Assembly (NCBI GenBank): GCA_002778195.1
Contig: PCDI01000012.1
Coordinates: forward strand, 653,801 to 717,800
DNA length: 64,000 bases
DNA from: Raffaelea ambrosiae
Lineage: Eukaryota > Ascomycota > Sordariomycetes > Ophiostomatales > Ophiostomataceae
Direction: 5' to 3'
The translations under genes and the position numbers were made by a program. Position 1 is the first letter of the stretch. Every line of letters begins with the position of its first letter. A model generated the notes under the pieces. The model saw only the letters and a program-made list of their open reading frames with translations. It searched no databases and was not told where the DNA came from. This document shows, piece after piece, positions 11,549 to 22,914 of this stretch.

Positions 11549-13057
11549 CATTTACAGGTAGCATACAGGCGTTTGGTCCTTTGGGGTACTTAGAAATAAA
11601 GGAACTGGGAACACAATGAAATGACGATCGACGACGTATATATATACTTTGTGACTCCAAGATCTATGGCGATAAAAAATAGTGTAAATGCTGGGTAGAG
11701 CACCGCATTCGGCTCCCACTCTGCCATGCATCCGTCTCCTCCGAGGTGTGGAATCGTGAATCCGATCGCCACAGCGTTGCCCCATTTCTCTGTTATATAT
11801 GACTCCCTCATGAGAACCTATTCTCGAGCTGCAGACACAGTGGTTGTTAGTTGCCATCCCACAAAGGACGTCGCAGGGGTCAGCTTGCCTTCCATGGATT
11901 GTTCAGCTCGAACCCAGGTGGTGCTTCTGGTTTGTCTGTTTGTCCACGCAACATTCCTGTGAGTCTGCGATCGCGATCCATCACTAAATTCCGAAATGTC
12001 AGCCTGGTGATATCTTCTCTCGCATTGTCGTTTGGTTGTTCTTGGTCGGCCGTACTTTGCTACAGAGATGGTTAGCAATCGTGATCGGGTGCCCGTGCAA
12101 GATACGACCAGTAACAGACTTACTCTATCCCACTGGTCAACAGAGCGCCGTGCCCGCTTGCCACTGTTCTGCATGCTGCGGAGCTGACCCATGCCGGCGC
12201 CAGACACGCCAAACATCTGTGTTTTTATTTCTCAGTACCCTGCCGATCCGAAAGCTTCCGGGGCGATTCGTTCTTACGACAATGATGATCCCGTAGGGGA
12301 TCAGGCTCTCAAATGGAACAGGCATGTCGAATAGATGTGTGGAAGTTCCGTGGCTGTGCCAATTGAGGGGAACCGGTCGTGTACGTCGTGACGTCGAGTG
12401 AGCCGACAATCGCTGTTGAAGCCGAAGTTACGGGACAGAGGAAATGATGATCAAATGGCCTGCTTCCTACTGGCGCACAATCATATTTGTGGCCTAAGGC
12501 AGGAACTCAAACCAAAGCGGGACATTTCTGAAAAATGTGGATCGGACTTTATGTCACTTCTGGATTACATGAGCAGACCCACCTGACCACAAGGGGCACG
12601 GTTCAGGTGCGGATCATATTGCGGGAGCGTTCCAGTGCGGGCGAGCTCAGGGCAAGGCCAAAGGGGGTTTGTTTTGTTCATCCAGCGCTTTGCAGCCGCC
12701 CCCAACAGACATCTTCACGCGTCCTTTATCTCCAAGTTCGCGTTTTTTGCAAGGCCGAGCTGTTTGGAAGCAGCTAGGAGCCAAACGAGGCGCGTTTCGG
12801 CGATCTCCCTGGCGCAATTCTCATCAGCGCAAACGGATTTCTTTCCCGCGAATCGACCTCGAGGGCCACCCATCATCACTGCGCTCATCTTCCCTTTATC
12901 TTATGGTGTGCCTCTACGCGCTACATCCGATACACCTCTTCAACCATGATCATTCTGGCGCCTGACCGACCAGTGAACTTAGCGCCTAGCCGACTTTAAC
13001 CTACCTGAACCGTCTTGCGCCTCAGCGCGTCAAACGAACGAACCTGACGACGCAGCC
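11549..13057. other. Spacer: ncs6 3' end and histone acetyltransferase leader
   Basis: About 1.5 kb without a recognisable gene. It should contain the 3' UTR of ncs6 and the promoter and 5' UTR of the PHD-MYST gene. Frames here are short and unlike known proteins. Confidence 0.5.
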
Positions 13058-16000
13058 ATGGCCAGCGAGCAGCTCATCAAGGAGGAGCTTCAGAACGGCG
13101 TGGCTGCGCCCAACCCGGACGCACCTCTGGGCATCTACGAGGAAGATGCAAGCACTGGCGCCCTCGAACGAGCGGCGCAACTCGGCGTCATAAACGGCAT
13201 CAAAATCGAGAACGCCCCACCGGACGAAGACGACGAGGCCGACGCAGAAGGCGAAGAAGAAGAGCAAGAAGAAGGGGACCTGGAAGATGGCGAGGAAGAG
13301 GATGAGGAAGAGGAAGATGAAGGGGACGATGACGACGAAGATGAAGAGGACGACGACGACGCCTTTGAGTCTGCAACGGCAGGCGAAGACGATGACGAGG
13401 AGGAGGAAGACGAAGAGATAGCAACTGTCAAGATACTTGAGCCGCCGTCTCAGCGTGAACCCAAAATCAAGAGCGAAGATGACGAGGAGGAAGAAGAAGA
13501 GGATGAGGAGGAGGAGGAGGATAACGACGACGATGACGAGGAGGAAGAGGGCGATGAGGAAAGCAGCGACGACGACGCAGATGTGGATGAAGATACCGTG
13601 GACAACGCTGAAGGCGTGGGCGCAGTCAAAATACGACCAGGCGAGTCCGAAGATGAGGACGAAAGCGAGGGTAGTGCCGAAGTTGAAGAGTCCGAGTCAA
13701 GCGACGATGAATGGGAGGAGAATGCGGAAATCGGAGGCGAGGACGAAGACGAAGATGAAGAGGAAGACGAGGAAGATGAAGCTGCCACCACCCAGTGCGT
13801 GTTGTGCAAGCAGGAACAGAAGAACGGACCCGATAGAGACGCTGCAACTTTCTTGACATGTTCCAGTTGTGGCGAAAAAGGTAAGTCTCCACGCCCTGAG
13901 CGGGAAAGAATGCAGAACCTCGTGGAGAACCTCTTTGCTAACTTGCGCAGCACATGAAACATGCGCCAAAGAGCAGGGCCACCCACAAGAAGCTGGCAGT
14001 AAGAAAACCCCACCCTAATATTATGTTAAGTTCTGTGGCTGACTTGACAGAACTCTGGAGATGCCCTGATTGCAAGGAGGAGAAAGATGACACCTCCGCC
14101 ACTGGGGAGGAAATGGAGGTGGATGTAGCAGAAGAGACTGCCGTGAATGGTGTGGCAGTTCATACCCCGACAAAACCAGAAATCGAAAGCGCGACGGCAG
14201 ATGCAGCCATCGCGAATCCTGCGCCCACACCGGCGGAGGGCCAAAGCGAGTCAGTCACACGGACACTTAGGAAGCGGAAGACATCTCCAACAGAGACAGA
14301 AGAAGGTCGCATGTCGCTGCGCAAGCGACGGCGGAACACCACGGACGACCTGAGCATCGATGGCTACTTCAATAGTGTAAACGAGCCGCTCCCGCCGTCA
14401 TCCGCCAGATCGCTGAGGATAAAGCCGCCTGCATCGTCTTTGGTTTCAGTTGTCAAGAAAACAAGGTCCAGCTTGATTCTGAAGATGCGGGTCAGCGGCG
14501 GCGACCTCAGACGAATCTTTGCCAAGCGCCGAAAGTACAACAAAAAGGGCACAATGAAAGTCGAGAAGGCGCCGCGGGCGACAAGGCCAAGTGCCCCCCG
14601 GCCCGCAGCTCAGGACACGGGCAGCAACAGCATTTTGCCATTGATGCCCAGCTCCTACACACAACCGTTCTATTCCTTTTTTGACAAAGAGACGGAAGAG
14701 CAGAAGGGCAAGCCGTACGGCGGGATTCTGACAGAGGCGGAAGCAGACACATCGAAAACGTTTCCCACGGCAGAAGACCGCAAGCGCTTTGACGAAGCGA
14801 AAGAAAATGCGGAAGCGGAGTGGCGCGCACGACTCATTCAGTCGGAGATAGAGCAGCCACAGAAAAAGTCAAAGAAGGCTGCGGGGCCAGCCAGCCAGAT
14901 TGAGTGCATCGAGTTTGGTGGCTGGGAGATCGACACGTGGTATGCGGCACCGTACCCGGAGGAGTACAGCAGAAACCGCGTGCTGTACATTTGCGAGTTC
15001 TGCCTCAAGTACATGAATTCGGACTATGTTGCGTGGCGGCACAAGCTCAAGTGCCCGGCCAAGCACCCGCCAGGCGATGAGATTTACCGCTCGCAGTCGG
15101 TGTCCTTTTTCGAGGTGGACGGTCGCAAGAACCCAGTGTACTGCCAAAACCTGTGCCTGCTGGCCAAGCTGTTCCTGGGGTCCAAAACCTTGTACTACGA
15201 CGTGGAGCCGTTTTTGTTCTACGTTCTGTGCGAGTATGACGAGTTCGGGTACCATTTCGTGGGGTACTTTTCTAAAGAGAAGCGCGCGAGCAGCCAGAAC
15301 AACGTCAGTTGTATCCTGACGCTGCCAATCCACCAGCGCAAAGGCTACGGAAACTTGCTGATCGATTTCTCCTACCTCTTGACGCGCGTGGAGAAGAAGA
15401 CTGGGTCGCCAGAAAAGCCGCTGTCTGACATGGGCTTGGTGTCTTACCGGAATTACTGGCGGCTTGTTATGTGTCGCTACCTCCTGAATGCCATGTCCCA
15501 GAACCAGGCGGGGAATTTTGGCCTCTCAATCAAGCAGATCTCAGACGACACGGGTATGACTGCCGACGATGTCATCGCGGCCCTGGAGGGTTTGCGCTGC
15601 CTTGTCCGCGATCCACAAACCGGTCTCTATGCTTTCCGTGTTGACCTTGCCTACTGCCGCGAATACACGGCCAAATGGGAGGCAAAGAACCATGTCACAC
15701 TGGATCCGGAAGCACTGACCTGGACGCCATATGTCATGGGCCGGGGCAATGCGACAAATTTCGAGCTAGGACCAGCACTAACTGCCATTGCTCCACGAGA
15801 GGATGAGGAGGAGGAAGGGGAAGAGGAGCAAAAGCCAGACGCTTATGTTGCCAATATGCCTAACGGAACAAGCCACGCAGGAACAAGCAACGCAGGCGAA
15901 CCGGTCGCTACGAACGGCGTTGAGGGAGAGACCAAGTCCATCGACCCATCTGCGGCAACCGTGCTGGAGTCTACTGAACCCAACGACGGCGACGTGCTCA

Positions 16001-16986
16001 CCAGTGATACCGGCGGGCAAAGCGCCAAAAAAGAGGACGATGCAGAAGTCATATCAGGGGACGTTGCCCCAGGACAGTCCGAGGAAGGCGGCCAACACAC
16101 ACATGGTGAACCTTTAAAGGATGTCGGAGAGGAATCAGAGCCGACGGCAGTCGTCGAAGCGAAGGGCGAAGATGGCAAAATCTCCCAAAGCCAGAACCAG
16201 AGGCAGACAGACGATGCGGAAGGCGCTTCAGCCAGCACAGAGACACCAGTAGACGACTGGGCAACAGCGTATGGCAACATTCCGCCGACGCGGTTTGTAG
16301 TGTACCCGCCCATCTCTGCGCGACGGTTCAACTATGCTAGGGCTACGATCGGACGGCCGCCGGGATCGCGCACGGGCAACAGTGGCGTGCGGGGGCGCGG
16401 ACGATATGGCAGTGGCAGTGGCAGCGCCAGCGGCGGCAGCATGAGCCGGACACCAGCAGCGTCAGGGGCGCGGCCCAAGAGTGGTTCCAGCGGCAGTCGC
16501 AAGAAAGCAGGCGGTACCGGCCGTGGACCGGGACGCTGGCCCAAGGGAACCAAGAAGAGTGACTACGGCAACGCCGACAGCGGGCCCGGACTCCCCCCGG
16601 CGTGGGTGGCCGTTCGCACCAGCGGCGATGCAGATGACGGCCTCGGCGCACCGCCGGATACGGGTGGCGATGCCGGCGACACGCTGGCTCTGGCGACAGA
16701 GAAAACGGAATCCGATAACCACGACGGCACTCACGAGGAAGGAAAAGAGGTTCCGGGCGACGACCAGGGCGAAGGCGGCGACGAAGAGCAGCCGACCGAG
16801 GACACTGTCGAGGTGCACACGCCATCAGCGACCAAACTTCTGGATAAGCGCAGCGGCATTGACGGGGCCATGTTTACGTCCCCGAAGGCCCGATCGTCGC
16901 CACGGCTAGGAAAGGGCAAAGAAGCGCAGCCAGAGGCAGAAGACGTGGCCATGGAGGACATCGATGCGGAGGGCGAGGATGAGTAA
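13058..16986 (+). CDS. MYST histone acetyltransferase with PHD finger (Sas3/Mst2 type)
   Basis: Probable catalytic subunit of a NuA3-type complex that acetylates histone H3. Exons 13058-13880, 13951-13998 and 14051-16986 join in phase to give 1268 aa. Residues about 58-240 are almost continuous Asp/Glu. A C4HC3 PHD finger follows (about 247-305), interrupted by both introns: C-V-L-C, C-S-S-C, H-E-T-C, then W-R-C-P-D-C. The MYST domain is at about 573-856: a C2HC finger (C-E-F-C ... H-K-L-K-C), the catalytic Cys in N-V-S-C-I-L-T, and the acetyl-CoA loop Q-R-K-G-Y-G. The C-terminal 400 residues are low-complexity, with a G/R/S-rich basic patch and an acidic end. The frame of exon 3 is open upstream of 14051, but only the spliced form completes the PHD finger. 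Assignment to Sas3 rather than another MYST rests on domain order. Confidence 0.9.
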
Positions 16987-18119
16987 AGCTGGGACTGTTG
17001 GGAGACCAGAGGACCCGGATGGTAGTCGCGTGTGTATAGAGAGCCTTGTTTTTTGTTCGTTTTTCTTCCTGTATCTTCTTGTACGGCTCTTTTGCATGCG
17101 GGCTGCTGCGTTTGTTGAGTGAATACCCCTAGTTTTTATGTGGCAGAGGAGGCTACTGGCCAGACCGAGCGTTGTATATTATGTATCAATGGAAACCGAT
17201 TGACTATTCAAAATGCGTTTCGTTCCGTGGTTCTGAAGACAAGTACTAGTTAGTTATATAACGTATCTTACCGGAGTGATTAATGCTATTGAAAAATAAG
17301 CCACGTAGGGCCGGGAAACAATTATAAGAGAAACATTTAATAGTTACCACCTTGAAATTTCCAAATCGGGAAATGTCTCAATAGAACACAAATTGCGGTC
17401 CGCCATGTAGTTTGGTGTCGCTTCTTGCTGCAATTTTCTACGTACTCCGTCCTCGTGTGCCAATTCGCCGTCATTCTCTTCTTCTGCGTCCGTGTCATCT
17501 GTGCAAACGGGGGACGATCGTCGATGTCGTCGAGCAGGAAACACAACGCGTGACGGAAGAGACAAAGGGCCGGTGCGGCACCTCGTCTGGCCGCCTCTCG
17601 CGTCACCGCACATCCTACTGGTTTGCCCTAAGTCTGGAGAAAACAATGGCGGCCGAGCGTGGACCGGGGAGTGTCTTGATCTTTCTTCTCTGTGCCGCTC
17701 TCCTTGTCGTCCGCCGCCTCTCCTGTTTCGTGGGGAACCACGCCTGGCGGCGCCTATGCAGCGCCTATGGTATGCTCTTTAGGTACTCCGTATGCGCCTC
17801 TGTGACCCGGGGAACCCAAATTGGGACCTGTGAAGGGCTCACCCGAGAGCAAAATGATTTGAGTGCTTCGAGGCGATTTCCTCACGTAGCAATGTTGCAC
17901 CAAGGGTAGAGCCGTTGAAATGCAGTTTAGAATTTTTAAACGAGGGAGCATCGTCTGGACGAGTAAGTTGTAGTTAGCTTATTCTTGATAAAAATATATG
18001 GAAAATAATCATCCAAAGAGCAAGTCAGTTTTAGAGAGAAAAAAACATACATCATCCTCCTCCCCCCCATGAAAAAAAAAGGAAATACCTCTACATATGT
18101 GAAGAGGAGAAGCAAAAAG
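16987..18119. other. Spacer, no gene seen
   Basis: It should contain the 3' UTR of the histone acetyltransferase. The remainder, up to the tRNA gene, is relatively AT-rich with short frames only. A T-run lies just downstream of the tRNA on its own strand. Confidence 0.5.
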
Positions 18120-18191
18120 CATCCCAAGCGGGACTCGAACCCGCAACCTCAAGATTAGAAGTCTTGCGCGCTACCATTGCGCCATTGGGAC
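18120..18191 (-). tRNA. tRNA-Arg (anticodon UCU)
   Basis: On the minus strand a complete 72-nt cloverleaf can be folded. The 7-bp acceptor stem is GTCCCAA/TTGGGAT with one G-U pair. The D arm is GCGC...GCGC. The anticodon stem CAAGA/TCTTG holds the loop CTTCTAA, so the anticodon is TCT, reading AGA. The T arm is GCGGG-TTCGAGT-CCCGC. Internal promoter boxes are visible: A box TGGCGCAATGG and B box GGTTCGAGTCC. There is no intron. A T-tract lies just downstream on the minus strand (plus positions 18114-18118), as expected for Pol III termination. CCA is not encoded. Confidence 0.97.
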
Positions 18192-20905
18192 TTATCATGG
18201 TCCTATGACTAATAGGAAATTTCGGTCCGAGTGGAGAATATAAAGAGAGGGCTAAGGCTGCAGATACCTTTTGCTCGATACCACCGGCTCATTACAGCGT
18301 GCATCAGCGCTATTATAGAGCTTGCAGCATACTCTTGTGAGATATCTTACAGCTTTCAGGGGTTGTTACCACCCCCACCCTCCATCCTGGATTTTGCCCA
18401 ATCTGGGAACTCTTCCTTCACGAACACTGTTTAAATTTCTTTTCGATCGCGGTGGTCAGTTAAGACTTTAGAATAGATAGATGTAAATCTACCGCTTCCT
18501 GCTTGATTTTCTAGTCTTCTACACTTCAACCGCCACATAAGGAGCACGTGAATGCCCCATCCTTTGAATGCCGTGGAAACTTTTATTCACTTTTGATTCT
18601 GTTTGGCCATCGTCTTTGTGCCATCCATAAGTGCACCCAGCTGCGATGCTTTTCGTATTCCTTCCTGCTTCCAAAATCCACCCAATGCTTTCTTAGGAGA
18701 TACTAACCGTTGGTGGTCAAAATCAACGTGTCGTACAGGCCTAAAGCCCCGGTTTAATACCCATGTGGTAGACTTGGCTACACCAAAAACATGCCCAACC
18801 TGTGGTGGCAAGCGTTCTCGCTGCCAAAGCGCGACTGTCCAGACGCATCACCTTGTATTCATTGTGGCAAAGGGTCACATGCCCCAGCAGTGCAAAGCTC
18901 GGCCACTTCTCCACGAGTTAACTAACCCGTGGTAGCACCCGCCGCGGATCATACGCCAGCGGCCGAAACGAAGCAGGTAGCAACAAAGCCTGTTCAAAAA
19001 TCCTCGCTGCTTCCAGGGCCCGCACGGGTAGCGGCTGGTAACAAGCCGCCAGCGACGAATCCTGTAGTTATATCGAAAATGGGAAAGCCTGACTTAGTGA
19101 ATACACACTCGATTTTTAAGTATAATACCGTTTGAGAAATGTTCTTCAGGCTACTGCAGGGCGGCCTAATATAAAAAAAGGTGACCCACACTAAGAAAAT
19201 ACGGTTATGGCTGTTGGCGTCTCGTTTCATCGGCACATCAAAGTGCGTTTTCTCCCAGGGGCGAGTGACGTACTATTAAGAGGGCAGCCCGTCCTCAAAG
19301 GAGGCACACCGCCCCCCCGGCCGAGACTGGCCTCTTTTCTCCAGTTTGTGCGGCGCCAAGGGGAGGCGTAGTCATTGTCTGACAGTTTCTGGTGGCCACA
19401 AGGCCGCGTAACTCTTGTAGCGTGGCTTAGGCGCGGGCGCCATTGCGAAAGCTTTTTCTGTTTTGGACCGGTGATTCCCAACATAGGCTGTATAGGACAG
19501 TTCAGAAGGCATCTCCGGTCGGGGCGCTTTTGTAGTGTCGCTGTGAGCCTGGAGAAATGTCCAGATGTGCGCACCGAGGCCAGAGGCCATATTCTCGTAT
19601 CCACAAGCAGCGGGCATTCCTATTTCTATAGCCGAGTCTGCCTGCCTAAGTAAGCTTCTCGATGATACCGCCGTACGCCGGCGAGGTCGCTGTGGCCTTA
19701 CTCAGGGTGGGTGCACGGCGAAGAGTGCAATCCCGATTTCTGGAATGCGAGTTGGAGACACGAGACAGGGAGCAAAAAGCAAGAAACGCAAGGCCTGGCT
19801 AGCCAGGCCAGGCTGGATTCCCCTCCTTGCGCTGCCCGCCAATTCTTCCACCACCCCTCCTTCATTTATAGCGCGCCAGAGCGCAGAATAGAGCCGCCCC
19901 TCCCCGCACGGCTGGCAGCTGCAGAGACCTGTAGGGGCCTGCCTGCCTGCCAAGCTAGCGGCCTGCTTGCCACTTTGCCAGCCATTTTTTATTCCGTATT
20001 ATCGGAGGCCATCCACCCCAGGCCAAACCAACACTACCAACACCGCCGCCCACCTTCCATCATCACCTTTTCGCTCTTGCGCCACATAGGCAGCACCTTT
20101 TCTTTTCATCTCCTTTACACCCAACACATACCTTTACCCTCCGCCTTCGCTCCCCTATCCCCTCCGGCACGCCGACCAGAAGACGTTTTTGTCGACTTCA
20201 CCATTTTGTGCGCCCCGTCTTCTTTTCTTTCCTTCCTCCTCCCCCCCCCCTCGTTTCGCTCTGCGTTTCTTGTCCTTTTGCGCAATAGACTGTACACTTT
20301 GGCCTGCCCACCTGGCTCGTCGTCATCTTCGTCACACCCTTTCGTGTCTGTCTTTATCCCTCTGCTCCATTCGCGCTCCTCCTCTCTGCATCTGTTGCAC
20401 CTCGTTCTAGGCTCGACCAACCCGCCTGACCGACCACACTGCCGGACCCTCCGATCACTCTCCAGCACCGCCACCGACCTCGCGAATTTCCTCTTATTTT
20501 CTGGCTTGATCGATCTCTGGGGCTGCATTCACAGCTTTGCTTGCGCGGCTTTCTGCTTTCTTCGAAACCTGCTTCAGCTGTCTCTGAACGCAAAAAAAAA
20601 AAAGGCCAGAAAGCGGCTGTCTCCCTTCCGTACCTTGCTGCCTAACCTGCTTTGACATCTTTATCTCGCCAAGGTGGGTCGCATCGTCCGATCGCATCAA
20701 CAGCACTGGATCTTGCAGCGACAGCACCCGACTGCTGGCCTCCGACTCATACCCAGCCTCTGCTTGTTGCGCGCATTCGTAGAATCTGCTGCAGCTTGCG
20801 CTCGTCTCGGCAGACCCGTTTTATATCGACCTCTTTCAACTCGCCCGCCTTCTTCTTCCAGTATTCTCGTCGGTTCTCTCCGGACCGACACACCCAGACG
20901 CCAAG
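18192..20905. other. Spacer with decayed fragment and epsin 5' leader
   Basis: No intact gene seen. About 18780-19070 resembles decayed Cys/His-rich coding sequence with frame breaks (see findings). A perfect 18-bp palindrome is at 19792-19809. From about 20000 to 20905 the plus strand is strongly pyrimidine-rich, which is typical of a promoter and long 5' UTR for a highly expressed fungal gene, here epsin. Confidence 0.5.
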
Positions 20906-22914
20906 ATGTCCAAGGTTATGAGAAGTGTCAAGAATGTCACGAAGGGATATTCTAGTTCTCAGGTCAAAGTCCGCGAAGGTTTGTAACACCTCTTGCTCCG
21001 CATACCCCCCCTGTCCCTCTCGACGCAACTTGCCTTATCGCTAACGGCTCGGCTCCTTATGCAGCTACCAGCAATGACCCATGGGGCCCGACAGGAACGC
21101 AGATGAGCGAAATTGCTCAACTGACCTTCAATTCGTACGGCCCACCCTCCTCCCATCCTAGACCCGTGCATCGCCGTTGTTCTCGTCCAGATACCACCTC
21201 CTTCTACTCCCTTGCCCCTTTCTGATTTTCTGTCTGGGCTGGTGCCACCACAATCTTTCATGGTAACATTGCCGTAGCTGACTCGTTGTGCGACGCACGT
21301 TAGGGCCGACTTCAATGACATCGTTGACATTCTCGACAAGCGGCTAAATGATAAGGGCAAAAACTGGCGGCACGTCTTGAAGGCGCTGAAGGTGGTCGAT
21401 TACTGCTTACACGAGGGCTCCGAGGTGATCGTCACCTGGGCCAAGCACAACGCCTACATCATCCGGACCCTCCGCGAGTTCATATATGTTGACGAAGAAG
21501 GCCGCGATGTGGGCCATAATGGTGCGTACTGGATCCTGCGAGACCACGCGCGAGCTCGTGTAGCCTGCCTGTTTCCTCGCGAGTTCTCGGTAGTTGGAGC
21601 ATAGCTAACACGTTCTCTCTGTCATACACAGTCCGCATTGCTGCGAAGGAGTTGACTTCCTTGATCCAGGATGACGAGCGTCTGCGGGAGGAACGCAAGG
21701 GCCGAAAATCATGGAAATCCCGGGTCACCGGGCTGGATGAGTATGGCCCGATAGAGCACGAGCCGCCTCCGCGTCGCCAACGGGACCGTCGCCCAAACAT
21801 GACCGACGAGGAGGACGCTGAATACCGGCTGGCCATCGAAGCGAGCAAGTTCCAGGAGGAAGAGGACCGCCGGAAGCGCGAAGGCCGACACGTGGACGAC
21901 GATGACGATGACCTAGCGAAGGCGATCCAGCTGAGCAAGGAAGAAGAAGAGCGCCGACGCCGCGAGCTGGAGGAGAACAACAGCACCAGCGCCAACCTGC
22001 TGTTCGATCTCGAGCCGTCTCAGCCGGCTGCCACGCAACCACAGCCCACTGGCTTCAACCAGGGCTACCAGCAGGGCAACCCAGTCGACTTCTTTGCCAA
22101 CCCCATCGACCAGAACCAGGTGCAGATGCAGCCGACCGGCTACAACATGTACAACCAAGGCTTTGGTCAGCCCCAGGCCACCGGATACCAGAACGGCTTC
22201 GGCAACACCAACGGCTTTGCCGCCCAGCCCACAGGCTACAACCCTTACCTGCAGCAGCAGCAGACGGCCTTCTCCAACAACCCCTACGGCCAGCAGCTGC
22301 AGCCGCAGCAGGTGCAGCAGGTGCAGCAGGTGCAGCAGCCGCAAGAACAGACGCTGCAGCCGGGTAGCAACAACCCGTGGGCCTCCACATCCAACGCGAC
22401 GGCGCAACCGTTGCAGCCGCTTCCCACGGGATCGAACAACCCGTTCGCTGCGACCACGCAACCGCAGCAACAGCCTTTCCAGACCTCGTTTTCCACGCTC
22501 TCCAGCCTCCCGGAGCAGAAGACTATCTCCACCTTCCAGCCGACGGCGCAGCCACAGCCACAGCCGACGTTCCAGCAGCAGCCGCAGCAGCCGCAGCAGC
22601 CACAGAAACAGCTCAGCGAGCACGAGGCACGCCTCAATGCGCTGCTGGCCAGCGGCGAGGGCCTGGACACGTTTGGCAACACGGGCCAGCTGCGTATTCC
22701 TGCTCAGCATACGGCACCTGGCACGTTTGTCAACAGCGCAGGCGCAGGCTTGGGCCGGATAACGGCCGACGCCACGGGGACCAACAACCCGTTCATGCGG
22801 ACGCAGTACACGGGCATGCCGGCGGTGTCGTACGGCAACGGTGCGGCCAGCAATCCGTTTGGTGCGCGGCCACAGCAGCAGCAGACCAACCAGGGCGATC
22901 TGATCCAGTTTTAG
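20906..22914 (+). CDS. Epsin (ENTH-domain endocytic adaptor, Ent1/2-like)
   Basis: Clathrin adaptor that binds PtdIns(4,5)P2 and ubiquitinated cargo at the plasma membrane. Four exons (20906-20978, 21065-21134, 21304-21521, 21632-22914) join in phase to 547 aa. The ENTH domain fills about residues 1-150 and includes E-A-T-S-N-D-P-W-G-P and H-V-L-K-A-L-K-V-V-D-Y. Two ubiquitin-interacting motifs follow: A-E-Y-R-L-A-I-E-A-S-K and L-A-K-A-I-Q-L-S-K-E. The C-terminal half is Q/P/N-rich, with repeated Q-P-T-G-Y-N units and several N-P-F motifs that bind EH domains. The last residues, D-L-I-Q-F, look like a clathrin box. Introns have GTTTGT, GTACGG and GTGCGT donors. The N-terminus M-S-K-V-M-R-S-V is the expected amphipathic helix. 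Confidence 0.95.

Noticed and set aside
13135..13431. Poly-Ser frame opposite the acetyltransferase N-terminus
   Set aside because: Antisense of the acidic stretch; no independent coding evidence.
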